A DNA stretch of 64,000 nucleotides from Pseudogymnoascus destructans (taxonomy: Eukaryota > Ascomycota > Leotiomycetes > Thelebolales > Thelebolaceae): assembly GCF_001641265.1 (NCBI RefSeq), contig NW_020167544.1:1-64000 (forward strand). Reading direction: 5' to 3'. The translations under genes and the position numbers were made by a program. Positions 51,693-61,489 of this stretch are shown one piece after another. Below the pieces are notes generated by a model. It worked only from the letters and a program-made list of their open reading frames with translations, had not been told where the DNA came from and made no database searches. The stretch's first letter is position 1; the number at the start of each line of letters is the position of its first letter.

Positions 51693-51918
51693 TGTTGAAC
51701 ACATAATTAGAGTTTGACAACTTAATTAAGTAAACTACTATAATGCGGCTTCCTATCTAATAGGATGCATAGAGGTTTCTTATGTAAGGTTGACTTGACA
51801 GAGGAGGCAGGGGATTAAACACAAAGGCTTTCTAAGTAACACGTTATAGTATTGTAAAGAATACTATATCAAGTTGAGCACAAAGCTCCTATCTAAGGGA
51901 ATACTATCTACTTATATA

Positions 51919-52850
51919 TGTCATACTGACATTCGTTGCACTCAGTTTACTATCAAACTCAAGAGCAAACTTAGAAATCTCCTCCTCAAACCTACAAGTC
52001 ATCATACATATCTTGGCTTATCACACCAACAACAAGAGAAATACTACTCAACAATTGCTGCAAACTCTTCTACTACATCTGTTTATGCTACATACATCAC
52101 GGCATATCATTTGGACACTCATTGAACAAGTTATTAAAGAAAATCTCCTCCTTAAGGGGATGGGCCAATACTACCTGGCATATCTCTACCAACTAGAGGC
52201 CTAGGAACATGAACGATAGCTCTAGAAGCTTTTGCAACCCTCTATAATTTATTACATGTCATCGCTTCTGAGTTACCCACAAGATTGGTTAAGTTATGAC
52301 ATAATTTGTCTATAGGGGTACTCTGACCTTGAACCACCTTTCACTTCCTATAGGCTAGGAACCCAAGAGATGGTTCTATGGGATTCTCTTATGTTTGCTA
52401 CATGATTAGCAAGCTAGTTGTGGGTCGCACTTGATTACTAATACAGTTACCAAGCCTGGTTAGTCATGGAAAGTATTGGAAAATGAGAGAACTACACTCC
52501 TTTAGCATAAATAGGATTGCCCTTTCCTTAAGAAAGGGCAAGCAGACAATACAGTAAATCGACTAGCACATACTTCCACGTCTTTTCCAAGCTTCCAAGC
52601 ATTGATCTTGTTATTCTTTGTTTCTGAAAAGTCAGTGAGGTGCTAACCTCTGACTTACCCCTGAGTTCTCAGACTCAACATTTGTTACAACTTGTCTAAA
52701 CCGCTTCACTACATCATACACCTGATTGCTGCGTTGTGGAATAGTCTAAGCTACAACCCTTTGGCTCTGTTTCCTAAGGCAGTGTGTTGTCTTAGTAAAT
52801 TCATCCCTTCCTTGGGTGGCTAGATTCTCACATCTGGACCCACCATTACA
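51919..52850 (+). repeat. Solo LTR family B, copy B4
   Basis: 932 bp, exact duplication ATATA (51914-51918, 52851-52855). Confidence 0.9.
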
Positions 52851-53079
52851 ATATAGTAGCGTCATGCCTTATGGATAGTTCAGATAGTTAGGGATAGTTG
52901 GATAGTTAGGATAGTTCTAGTTTTCTCAACTATCCAACTATCTACTAGTTTGCCAACTATCTACTAGTTTCCCAACTATCTACTAGTTTTCAGACTATCC
53001 ACTAGCCAGGTCACACTACAGCCTAGCCCTACTAGCCTTGTGACTTATAAGTCACATTACTAGAGCCTAGCCCTACTAG

Positions 53080-53437
53080 TGTTAGTGAAAAGAGGACAGG
53101 CACCGTAGGATACAGTGGTATTTTGTCCCTAAAATGGCAGCTTTTTCTAGTCTTATCGTCAGGCTCTCTAATTAGTGCTAGTGCCTTAGAACTGTAGCTT
53201 ATTAGGTCTTAGGCCTAAACCCTTCTGCTACTTAGGGGGTTAGGCAGGCCCTCCGAATAACATAAATAATACGTAGGCTCTGTAGATAGTGTAGTAATTC
53301 AATTAATGTATTTTATTCTATATACTATAGTCTAGTGTCAAGTTTTGCTGCCTGTTACACAAAAGCCCAAAGGCCTAGTCACCAAAGACACTACATGATT
53401 TGCACACAGTCGTAATATCTCGGTCCTTCCTACAACA
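53080..53437. repeat. Solo LTR family G
   Basis: TGTTAGTGAAAAGAGG..CCTACAACA, 358 bp, exact duplication ACTAG (53075-53079, 53438-53442). Single copy in the window; assignment rests on the TG..CA ends and the duplication. Confidence 0.7.
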
Positions 53438-53569
53438 ACTAGCCCCGTAACCATGATGTCACATTACTGTAGCCATAACAACTATAGGTGCAAAGCCATA
53501 TATATACCGCCTAGCAGTATATAGACTACACTATATAATGTACTTCTAGGAACGTAGTTCTAACAAGTT

Positions 53570-53694
53570 TGTTAGAACTGCATTCCTAGTAGTACGCTGC
53601 ACATACATAGCCTATATACCAACTGTGTATATATAGGGGCTTCGCCCCCTGTAGTTTCTTAATTAAGTCTTAAACTCCAATTATGTGTTCAACA
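53570..53694 (+). repeat. Copia LTR family E, copy E2, head to head with E1
   Basis: TGTTAGAACTGCATTCC..GTGTTCAACA followed by a decayed primer site at 53695-53707 (GGTTATGGGCCTGG). With E1 it makes a 21-bp-arm hairpin (53546-53589). Confidence 0.75.
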
Positions 53695-54306
53695 GGTTAT
53701 GGGCCTGGTATAGCACACGACGCACTATGCCAAATACACATAATTGACAGCTTCCCTCATAGCTCTTGTAGGAGAGAGTAGCTATGTTGTATGATTAAGC
53801 TAAGATGTTGCTGTTATAGAAAGCCTCCTTATAGCCACTACTACACAGCAGAAACAGCACTAATTACAACTGGTAATTTACAAGACGAGTTCAGGGCACA
53901 CTAAGCAAGCAACTACTTTAAACGTAAGAGCTAGGAATACTGTTAGGACTTTAGTTTGGATCAACTAGACCCTATAGGGGCATAGCTAGTACAAATTATC
54001 TAGGTTATAAGGGTGCGCAAGCAGTTAACAAAGTTGTAAATAATTAACCTGATAGACACCCCCAAGGCACAGGTGCCCTTCAATTTAATAGAGGCGCTAT
54101 GTGCGGACAATCGGTATCACATCACATGACTTTTTAGAGGGATTTGACAGGATCAATTCGACTGACTATTCTACAGTTGAGATAAGCCCTAATATGTACT
54201 ATATCCTTAGGTAATTACTTGGCAATCTCACTGTAGGTTTTAGGCTACGGCACCATCCCTATTTATCCCTAACACTCCCCTTGCCAAAGCCTAGAAGCCT
54301 ACTAAT
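53695..54306 (+). other. Decayed copia-type interior
   Basis: No open frame. 54175-54270 is similar to 56885-56975, a stretch of the minus-strand copia gag relic there. Confidence 0.45.
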
Positions 54307-54675
54307 TGTAAGGATGCCTGTCCCTCAGTGACGGAAAGGATCTGAGTCGGACAGGTTATGGTCACATGATAAGAGTTAAGGCAGGTTAGCCAAGTCGGAC
54401 CCGTTTCGGGTACTTAAGGGGATTGACCCAACGGGGTCCCTCTCCCTCAGTGACGGAAGGTATCTGAGTCGGACAGGTTACGGTCACGTGGTGAGAGTGA
54501 AGGCAGGTTAGCCGAGTTGGACCCGTTTCGGGTACTTAAGGAGATTGACCCAACAGGGTTCCTCTCCTCATCTTTTTTGTATCCTTCATAGTAGACCTAT
54601 AGGATAGCATCCGTTTAGCCTCCGACTCGCACTCTCATATGCTATACTGTGAGCTGGGTGCCCTGTGTCCTTACA
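54307..54675 (+). repeat. Solo LTR family H, copy H4
   Basis: Exact duplication CTAAT (54302-54306, 54676-54680); subtype as H2a. Confidence 0.9.
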
Positions 54676-55123
54676 CTAATGTGTAGCTAAAGCTAAAGCT
54701 ACAGCTATACCTGCCCTCTCTACTGTAGGAGTGGCATCATAGGACTAGCGCAGGATTGGCGTAGCTGGAGCCCTGAGCGGCCCCACCAAAATAGTTCTTA
54801 GATTACCTCAACTGTAGACTCTTAGAACTTCAATCAATCCACAACTTGTCTACCAATCAACACTTCCAAACCCCCAGTGACTATGTGTTACAGGTTATGA
54901 GCCCGGAAGCCTATTGTTAAGGTATTTACAAGATCAGAATTATCATTGAGTGTTGATTTGTGCAGTCCAATTCACCAATCCATCAACAGACTTGCTGAAG
55001 TCAGTGTTTTCATTACAGCACCACAACCTCAACCTCAAACAGTTTTGAAACGTGACAGATCAACTCGCAACTTCATCCTCAAACTGAATTTTGAACACGA
55101 CTGCGACTACACCAATAGCCAAT
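54676..55123 (+). other. Copia LTR end, primer site and leader
   Basis: LTR-like sequence ending ATGTGTTACA at 54892, primer site GGTTATGAGCCCGG at 54893-54906, then a leader to the gag ATG at 55124. Confidence 0.55.
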
Positions 55124-56219
55124 ATGTCTTCTACAACTATGGTGAGTCTGAATACAACTTCACTGCATCTTTCAGAGCATTTGAAGCTCAAGGGTGAAGA
55201 GAATTACACCAACTGGAAGGAACTTATCAACATTTCCTGAGGCAATGGATTGGCGAAATACATCAACGATAGATGCAAGAGGCCAGAATACATCGATGAA
55301 TTCTATGAGGACTATGATGAGGCCAAAGATGGAGACAAGCTCAGGAAGTATGAAGCTTGGGAGAAGGGCAATGCTCAGATGCAGCTCGCGATCCAATATA
55401 ACTGCAAGACGATTCCAGGAAAAGTGGCATCTGCAAAGGGCACAGCGCTTGAGATGTGGAGAGCCCTACAACAGCAATACGAAGGCTCAGGTTCAGTCCT
55501 GAAGTACAATGCAATTCAGGATTATGTTCACCTCAAGTACGAGAATTTCTCTTCACTTGACACGTTTATTATCACTGTCCGTGAAGCTATCAACAAACTT
55601 GAGAGTCTACAATGCCCTCCTCATGATGATTGGCTTCCTGTTATGTTTATAGCTTCTTGTGCGAACAAGTGGCCAACTTGGGCAGAACGCCAAAGATCAC
55701 TCCTTTGGTCTCCAGATCACTGCATCACTCTCAACTCTCTTATCGATGACCTCACAGATGAGGCGAGATCGAAATTGACTCCTACAGGCTCGAATGCCTT
55801 GTATGGAAACAAATCTCAAGGAACGGGTAAGGGGAAAAACCCGAGCAAGGACAAGAAGAATGGAGATCGACCATCTTGCCCACATTGCACAATGCCGAAA
55901 CCTCGACACTCACCTCAAGACTGCCTCGAAAATAACAAGGAGAAGCGTGATGAGTGGGAGTGGATGAATGGGAAGAAATGGACCCCATATCGGAAGCATA
56001 TTGAGAAGAAGAAAAATGAAACTAAAGATGAGGGTAAATATTCTAAGAGCTATTTTGACCTTGTGGTTTATATAGTGCCTGCAAAATCGAACACTATAAG
56101 CAGAGATAGGTGGTTATTCGATACAGGAGCAGATGAGCACATTGCAAACAGTCTTGAGAAGTTTGACACTTACGAAGAGCGCATGGATTTACCATTCATG
56201 AATACAGCAAATGGACTTG
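55124..56219 (+). pseudogene. Ty1/Copia gag and protease start, one nonsense codon, 3' truncated
   Basis: ATG at 55124; TGA at 55238-55240 interrupts the frame (CGA to TGA would explain it), and the frame then stays open. Gag of the UBN2 type (KLKGEENYTNWKELI, ALEMWRALQQQYEGSG), a zinc-finger-like CPHC..H..C segment (about 55876-55925), and the protease WLFDTGADEHI (about 56110). At about 56220 sequence switches to that of another copia relic on the opposite strand, so integrase and RT are lost. Confidence 0.85.
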
Positions 56220-56975
56220 TTCGTCCTCTGATAACCCCCCTCTTCCTCCTAGCAGAGGCAGCAGCCCTGTCCCTAGACCTCCCTTATTCTTCAACTCTAG
56301 GTGTAGCTCAAAGCACTGGTCCTAGCACACTCTAGGTGCTTCCCTATTTCCTGCCTCTACTCTATTAGCACTCTCACTGCTCTTATAAACAGGTGCCTCC
56401 CCTATTCTCGCCACTTCGTCCACTAACAAGGCTGTAAGAGCGTCAAAAGTAGGAGGCACCTTAGCGTGAGTAATCACTGTAATAAAAGTGTCAAATCTCT
56501 TTGATAGCCCCTATAGAGATACTGTAATAAGGAGCTCGTCGCTAACTTCTGCCCCTGTCTCCCGTAGCTGTAGAGCTATTCCTCTTACTTTATTTAAGTA
56601 GTCGGGGGTATCCTTTAAGAACCCCTTCCCTGTGTCGAAGAGCCTCTTCCACATATTGTAGCAGGCTGCAAACCCAACCTTAGAGAATACCTCCCCTAGC
56701 TTTGCCCCCATATTAAAATAGGGTCTCGGAGGTCTCGTAAGTATGCTCAGCTTCTTTAGACAGGTAGAGGAAAATCGTTGCTGCTGCTCGCTCAGCATCC
56801 GTCGTAGTCGGCTTGCGCCTTCCTGCCGGACTCTGGCTGTACACGTCGCCCGCAAACGACGCTCTATAACCTCTCTCAGATAAGATATTCTACAATCGGG
56901 ATAAGCCCTAATATGTACTGTATCCTCGGGTAATTTACTTAGCAATCTCACTGTAGGTTTCAGGCTGCGGCGGCA
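56220..56975 (-). pseudogene. Copia gag relic of a second family
   Basis: Minus strand: DTGKGFLKDTPDYLNKVRGI, then LRETGAEVSDELLITVSL, a TAG at 56511-56513, and GLSKRFDTFITVITHAKVPP, the C-terminal half of a UBN2 gag domain. N-terminal region is out of line or foreign. Confidence 0.6.
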
Positions 56976-57197
56976 CCATTCTTAAAGATAACGCGTAGTC
57001 ACGTGCCAGGGCAATTTAGGCCGAACCTGAGATCCCCTATTACCCCACCAAAGATGTACCCCACTAAGTTAGAGTTCTCATGACATCAAGGAACCCCACC
57101 ATAAGCAATCTGGAGGAATTCTAGTTCAACAAAAGCTTCGAAATAACAAAAAAAATCATACACCCATTGAATCTGGCATTGCAACAGTATTATTACC
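56976..57197 (+). promoter_or_regulatory. Upstream region of the xylulose kinase gene
   Basis: About 220 bp between the last retroelement fragment and the ATG, with an AAATAACAAAAAAAATCATA tract near 57142. No specific site recognised. The transposon boundary this close may affect expression. Confidence 0.3.
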
Positions 57198-58954
57198 ATG
57201 TCGTCTGACAGCGGCCTCTTGTACCTGGGTTTCGACCTATCCACACAGCAACTCAAGGCTGTCGTTATCACATCCGCCCTGAATGTGGCGCACGAAGCCA
57301 AGGTCGATTTTGACGCCGATCTCGCTCACCATGGCATCACGAAAGGGGTCTTCCATCCTTCGCCAAAAGAAGTAACCGCGCCGGTCGCGATGTGGCTCGA
57401 GGCTGTTGATCTCGTCCTCAGCCGGCTTCGAGAGGCCGGTGCCCCGCTGGGTCGGATAAGGGGGATTAGCGGAGCAGGGCAGCAGCATGGAAGTGTGTTC
57501 TGGAATAAAGCGGGAGAGGAGACGTTGAGCAAGTTGGATGCGAAGAAGACATTGGTGGAGCAGCTGAAGGGTGGCTTCGCGTGCGAGACGAGCCCGAATT
57601 GGCAGGATGCGAGCACACAGAATGAGTGCGATGCTTTCGATAAGGTACTCGGTTCGGAGGAGGAGTTGGCAAAGCTTACGGGTAGCAAAGCGCATCATGT
57701 AAGGTCCCATGATCCATCCGAGAGACAATTGGCTAATAGGTGTAGCGATTCACTGGCCCTCAGGTCATGAAATTCAAGAAGAACAACGCGGATGTATACG
57801 AGAAGACATCGAAGATCTCTCTCGTATCTTCGTTCCTGGCTTCCGTATTTCTTGGAAGCGTGGCCCCGATCGATATCAGCGATGTCTGCGGCATGAACCT
57901 CTGGAACATTGTCGAGGGAGCCTGGGAGTGGGACCTCCTTACTCTCGCAGCCGGCAGCAAGGAAGATGGCGAGATACTAAGACGGAAGCTGGGCGATGTC
58001 CGATCAGACGGCTGTGGGAGCATGGGAGCTATCTCTGACTACTACGTGCAACGATACGGCTTTAGCAAGGAGTGCCAGATCGCGCCATTCACAGGTGATA
58101 ACCCAAGCACGATTCTCAGTCTGCCTCTGAGAGCAGGTGACGCCATGGTGAGTCTCGGTACGAGCACAACATTCCTCATGTCAACACCTCACTTCGTCGC
58201 CGACCCAGCCGTCCATTTCTTCAACCACCCCACAACAAGCGGCCTGTACATGTTTATGCTCTGTTACAAGAACGGCGGTCTCGCCCGCGAAAAGACGCGT
58301 GATTCGCTCGCTAAATCCAGCGACGGCAACACCTGGAGCACCTTTGAGAAGACCGTCCTTGAAACCCCACCGCTCGGCAAGAACACGCCCCTCGACCCCG
58401 CAAAACTGGGCCTGTACTTTCCACTCCCCGAGATCGTGCCAAACGTGCGCGCGGGAACATGGCGCTTCTCGCTCGCCAACGGCGCGCTTACCGAGTCCGA
58501 TGAGGGCTGGAAGATCCCTGAAAACGATGCGCGCGCGATCGTCGAGTCGCAGGCTCTCTCACTGCGTCTACGGTCGAAGAATCTTGTCGTCAGCCCTGCA
58601 GCAGGGCTGCCGGCACAGCCTAAGCGAATCTACCTCGTTGGCGGGGGCTCGCTGAGCCCGGCTATCGCTAGGGTGATGGGGGATGTCCTGGGCGGCTTGG
58701 AGGGTGTCTATAAACTCAATGTTGGCGGCAATGCTTGTGCGCTCGGTGGGGCGTATAAGGCTGTTTGGGCGGTGGAGAGGAAGGAGAATGAGACGTTTGA
58801 GGAGCTGATTGGAGCGAGGTGGAATGAGAGCGAGGCGGTGGAGAAAGTCGATATTGGATATAAACCACAGGTGTGGCAGGCATGTGGCGATGTACTGCCA
58901 GCCTTTGAGGAGGTGGAGAAGAAGGTCCTGGCACGTGAAGAGAGGGCTGCGTGA
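57198..58954 (+). CDS. D-xylulose kinase (FGGY family)
   Basis: Exons 57198-57698 and 57746-58954 (47-bp intron, phase 0) give 569 residues, the usual fungal length. It phosphorylates D-xylulose with ATP to xylulose 5-phosphate, linking xylose/xylitol use to the pentose phosphate pathway in the cytosol. Visible: N-terminal FGGY fold LYLGFDLSTQQLKAVVI (8-24), GISGAGQQHGSVFW (about 94-107), substrate loop ETSPNWQDASTQNECD (about 134-150) with the expected catalytic Asp, SLGTSTTFLMST, and C-terminal nucleotide-binding VGGGSLSPAIARVMGDVLGG (about 464-483) plus GGNACALGGAYKA. Splice choice restores RFTGPQVMKF. No breaks. Among the best-supported host genes here. Confidence 0.93.
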
Positions 58955-59511
58955 GAATAATGTCTTGCATGTCATCAAATATTGAGCAACTAGCCTCTGC
59001 ATAGTTTGTCTATTTCCCTTTAGCCTTTTAAAATAGACTAAATGGCAAAGATGAGGGAAAAAGCAATCCACGGGCCGTATGGCGTCCGCTCATCCCCATG
59101 TTTCGGCCTTTAAAGAAGCTTTACTGAATTAACAAAGGAAATCCAACTCCGGAACCAGATAATTGTGCTCAAACACCGCCATGGGTAAACTAAAGCCTCT
59201 TTATGTAGACAAACGAACTTATCCTCGTCCAATGTTACACATATCCATTCCATCCCACTCCCATTATCCAACAAATGCCTATAAAACCACGCCTCCGCAC
59301 CTCCCAGATCAAACTCCAGAAACCCAAGCCAGTTCGACAGTTTTTAGTTCAACAATCACATTCACATCCTGGAGACCACACCACAAGCACCGCACGGGAC
59401 CAACGCCACAAACACTGCACGATACCCAGAAAATCAGCAACGCCACCACAACACCGGCTCAATTGAGTCGTTTCAGACCGCGCATAGCCCGCCCAGTTCT
59501 CCTCGACCTAG
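58955..59511 (+). other. Intergenic DNA with probable 5' exons of the next gene
   Basis: 3' flank of the kinase gene, then open frames at 59163-59508 rich in Thr, Pro and Ser without a recognised domain. One or more may be exons of the gene ending at 60045. CCTCGACCTAG at 59501-59511 is a good splice acceptor. Confidence 0.4.
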
Positions 59512-60045
59512 TATTCCGGACCCCGAGCTCACTACCAGCGTCAGTCGAGCCAAACCGCGCTCAGAGGGTCTGACCGCCGACGTTCCATTAGACGCAACAG
59601 GACGAGATCCCAGCGTCGGTCGAGCCAAAACAAGCTCATAGAACCTGACCGCCCCAGTTCCATTAGGTGTAGCAGGCCTGGTGTATCCCCACGTCTTATT
59701 AGAAAGGATGGGCTTGTCATATTTGAGCACAACCCAACTGACTCTGGCCCTAGCACTCCAACCCTTTCCAGTCCCCGTCCCCGTCCGCGCACGCCGTCAC
59801 TGTCTGGCTCAGACTTCTCCGATACGAGCACGGTTTACTACTACCGCAAGCCGTATAACTACGCGCCACGTAGGACCTATATCTCATCAGAGCTATTAAT
59901 TTTGATGTGTATGCCCGCCTACATGATATTATCCCTGGCCCTGTGGTTCCCGGAACCAGCAACTGTTATTCAGATTTCGTTGGCGGCAACGGCAATACTT
60001 CTTTGGACAAGCTACGAATTCTATATAGGGCGCCCGTATTACTGA
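59512..60045 (+). CDS. Probable exon of a small membrane protein, start not resolved
   Basis: A 177-codon frame after a splice acceptor, with no ATG before its last third. Arg/Ser-rich first half (RPRPRTPSLSGSDFSDTSTV), a Tyr-rich YYYRKPYNYAPRR, then two hydrophobic segments LLILMCMPAYMILSLALWF and TVIQISLAATAILLWTSY that look like membrane helices, ending GRPYY. Two 66-bp direct repeats lie in it at about 59540-59670. Alternative splicing to a frame reading RFLIRLDDAIKWLIEAEEKE (60070-60138, followed by donor GTGAGT) is also possible. Family unknown. Confidence 0.45.
   Translation, partial: YSGPRAHYQRQSSQTALRGSDRRRSIRRNRTRSQRRSSQNKLIEPDRPSSIRCSRPGVSPRLIRKDGLVIFEHNPTDSGPSTPTLSSPRPRPRTPSLSGSDFSDTSTVYYYRKPYNYAPRRTYISSELLILMCMPAYMILSLALWFPEPATVIQISLAATAILLWTSYEFYIGRPYY
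59540..59672 (+). repeat. Two diverged direct repeats, about 66 bp
   Basis: GTCAGTCGAGCCAAACCGCG.. and GTCGGTCGAGCCAAAACAAG.., each followed by CTGACCGCC and GTTCCATTAG. In-frame in the exon above. Confidence 0.7.
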
Positions 60046-60466
60046 GGCAGCTAGGTGTTGCGAGCGGTTTTTGATACGTCTAGATGATGCTATCAAGTGG
60101 TTAATTGAGGCGGAAGAGAAGGAGGATGAGGAAGTGCAGGTGAGTCTCCCCCTTCCCCTTTCTTTTTGATTTGCCTTCACTGCGAGAGGCACATGGGGCC
60201 CCTTTGTTGAAGAGGTAAAATGGATTTATTACGTTCATGGTTATAAAGAGCCAGTAGATTTAGTCAGTCGTTACAGATCCCGATATATGGTTATAGTTTT
60301 AGAGTCGTTAGTAGATTTCTTTCTGTTAGTCGTTACAGAACTCGATAAATGAATTTTTTTTTCACAGGATATTTCTGAGATAACTGGTGAAGTGAGTGAT
60401 TACTATCATATGTGCACACTTGAAATACCGACATGTTTTACAATGAATCCGCACCTCCCCCTCCAT
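60046..60466 (+). other. Intergenic or intronic DNA
   Basis: A coding-like stretch 60060-60138 with donor GTGAGT, a direct repeat of TTTAGTCAGTCGTTACAGA near 60260 and 60330, and an acceptor TTTTTTTTCACAG at 60355-60367 that could open a last exon (DISEITGE). Unresolved. Confidence 0.35.
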
Positions 60467-61134
60467 TCAATCATGCGCCTCGCTCTTCTTAACCTTCACA
60501 TTCACAGCCACCAACCCCTCCTTAAACTCCGGCAAATCATCCGCCGTCTTCGCCAACCTAACCCACGTCACCATCCCCTCCCCATCCACCGCAAAACTCC
60601 CTGCCATCTGCCACCTATCACCACTGCTACCCCCCACCAGTTGCCCCTCCTGTGCCACCATCCACACCCCCTTATACACAGTCCACGGATTCAGCAAGTG
60701 CCAGGTACTAGACCTGCCTACGCCCCATAGCGCGTATAGCTCACGCTCTGTGTCGACAATGACCTGCACGTCCCAGGCACCGCCGACGTGAACAACCCAC
60801 TCGTCTGTCGCCTCCTGGGTACAGTGGGATACGGCGACGAAGTTCGCTTCTGGGTGGCGGTTGGCAAGGTAGCGGAAGTGGCGGAAGGATTTCTCGGCGA
60901 CTGGAGGGAGGTGTTAGCTCGGGTTCGCGGCGTGAGAGGGGGGAAAATGTTACAGGGACAGCCGCAGTGGCGTAGGAAGGTTACGATAGTAGGTCTGGCG
61001 TTTGGGTTTGGAATAGGGAGTTGTGCTGAGGAAGGGGCTTTTGAGCCGACGGCTGGGACGGTCAGGGCGGCTTGTGGTGGTGGTTGGGTATCAGCCGTTT
61101 CCGTTGCCGGCGCTGGTTCTTGTTTCGAAGTCAT
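60467..61134 (-). CDS. AhpC/TSA-type (peroxiredoxin-like) thioredoxin-fold protein
   Basis: Exons 61134-60954 and 60900-60467 (53-bp intron, phase 1) give 204 residues. After a Pro/Ala-rich N-terminus, TIVTFLRHCGCPFAEKSF (49-66) is the first strand-helix with C57 and C59, the redox position of peroxiredoxin-like proteins. Then HPEANFVAVSHCTQEATDEW, DVQVIVDTERELYALWGVG and a Trp-rich segment end in a beta strand. It probably reduces peroxides or acts as a redox scaffold; the CxCPF spacing differs from the single peroxidatic Cys of typical 2-Cys enzymes. Divergent from DML1, with about 355 bp between starts. Confidence 0.85.
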
Positions 61135-61489
61135 GGTTGGGACATGAATGCTGTATTGTTAACGGTATAGAAAGATGAAGTTGCCCTGAGCTGGAAGTTT
61201 AATGTCGATGACGGATGCGGGGTAGTCGAGGGGAGGGGATCGTTGATATCATGAGGCTTATCGGGCGGCGATAAAGCTGTCTGGCTGAGCCAACCACAAC
61301 CCCACCACGGTTCGGGTATTTTGAGCTTAAATTAATCACCGAATAAGAGCAGCCATACAATACAATCACGAGCTGGTCACGAGCGAAGAACATCTTTGCT
61401 ACCGTCAACAAGAATTATACGTCGCATCTTAGGTTGCGAAAGTCTGTAGTTACCGGAGCAGAGCGCCGACGAATCTTGCGGGCTTGAGA
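61135..61489. promoter_or_regulatory. Shared divergent promoter region
   Basis: 355 bp between the starts of the AhpC/TSA gene (minus) and DML1 (plus). No clear binding site. Confidence 0.5.

Larger units (their letters stand above)
51742..53480. repeat. LTR family F, copy F2, hosting solo LTRs B4 and G
   Basis: Flanked by ACTAT (51737-51741, 53481-53485). LTR proper: 51742-51918, 52851-53079 and 53438-53480. Left end has lost the first bases of the TG terminus. CAACTATCTACTAGTTT is tandemly repeated three to four times at 52930-52990. Confidence 0.75.
51693..53565 (-). repeat. Copia LTR family E, copy E1, split by solo LTR F2
   Basis: Pieces 51693-51741 and 53481-53565 join to about 129 bp, TGTTGAACAC..GTTCTAACA on the plus strand. 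The opposite-facing copy E2 starts four bases later. Confidence 0.7.
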
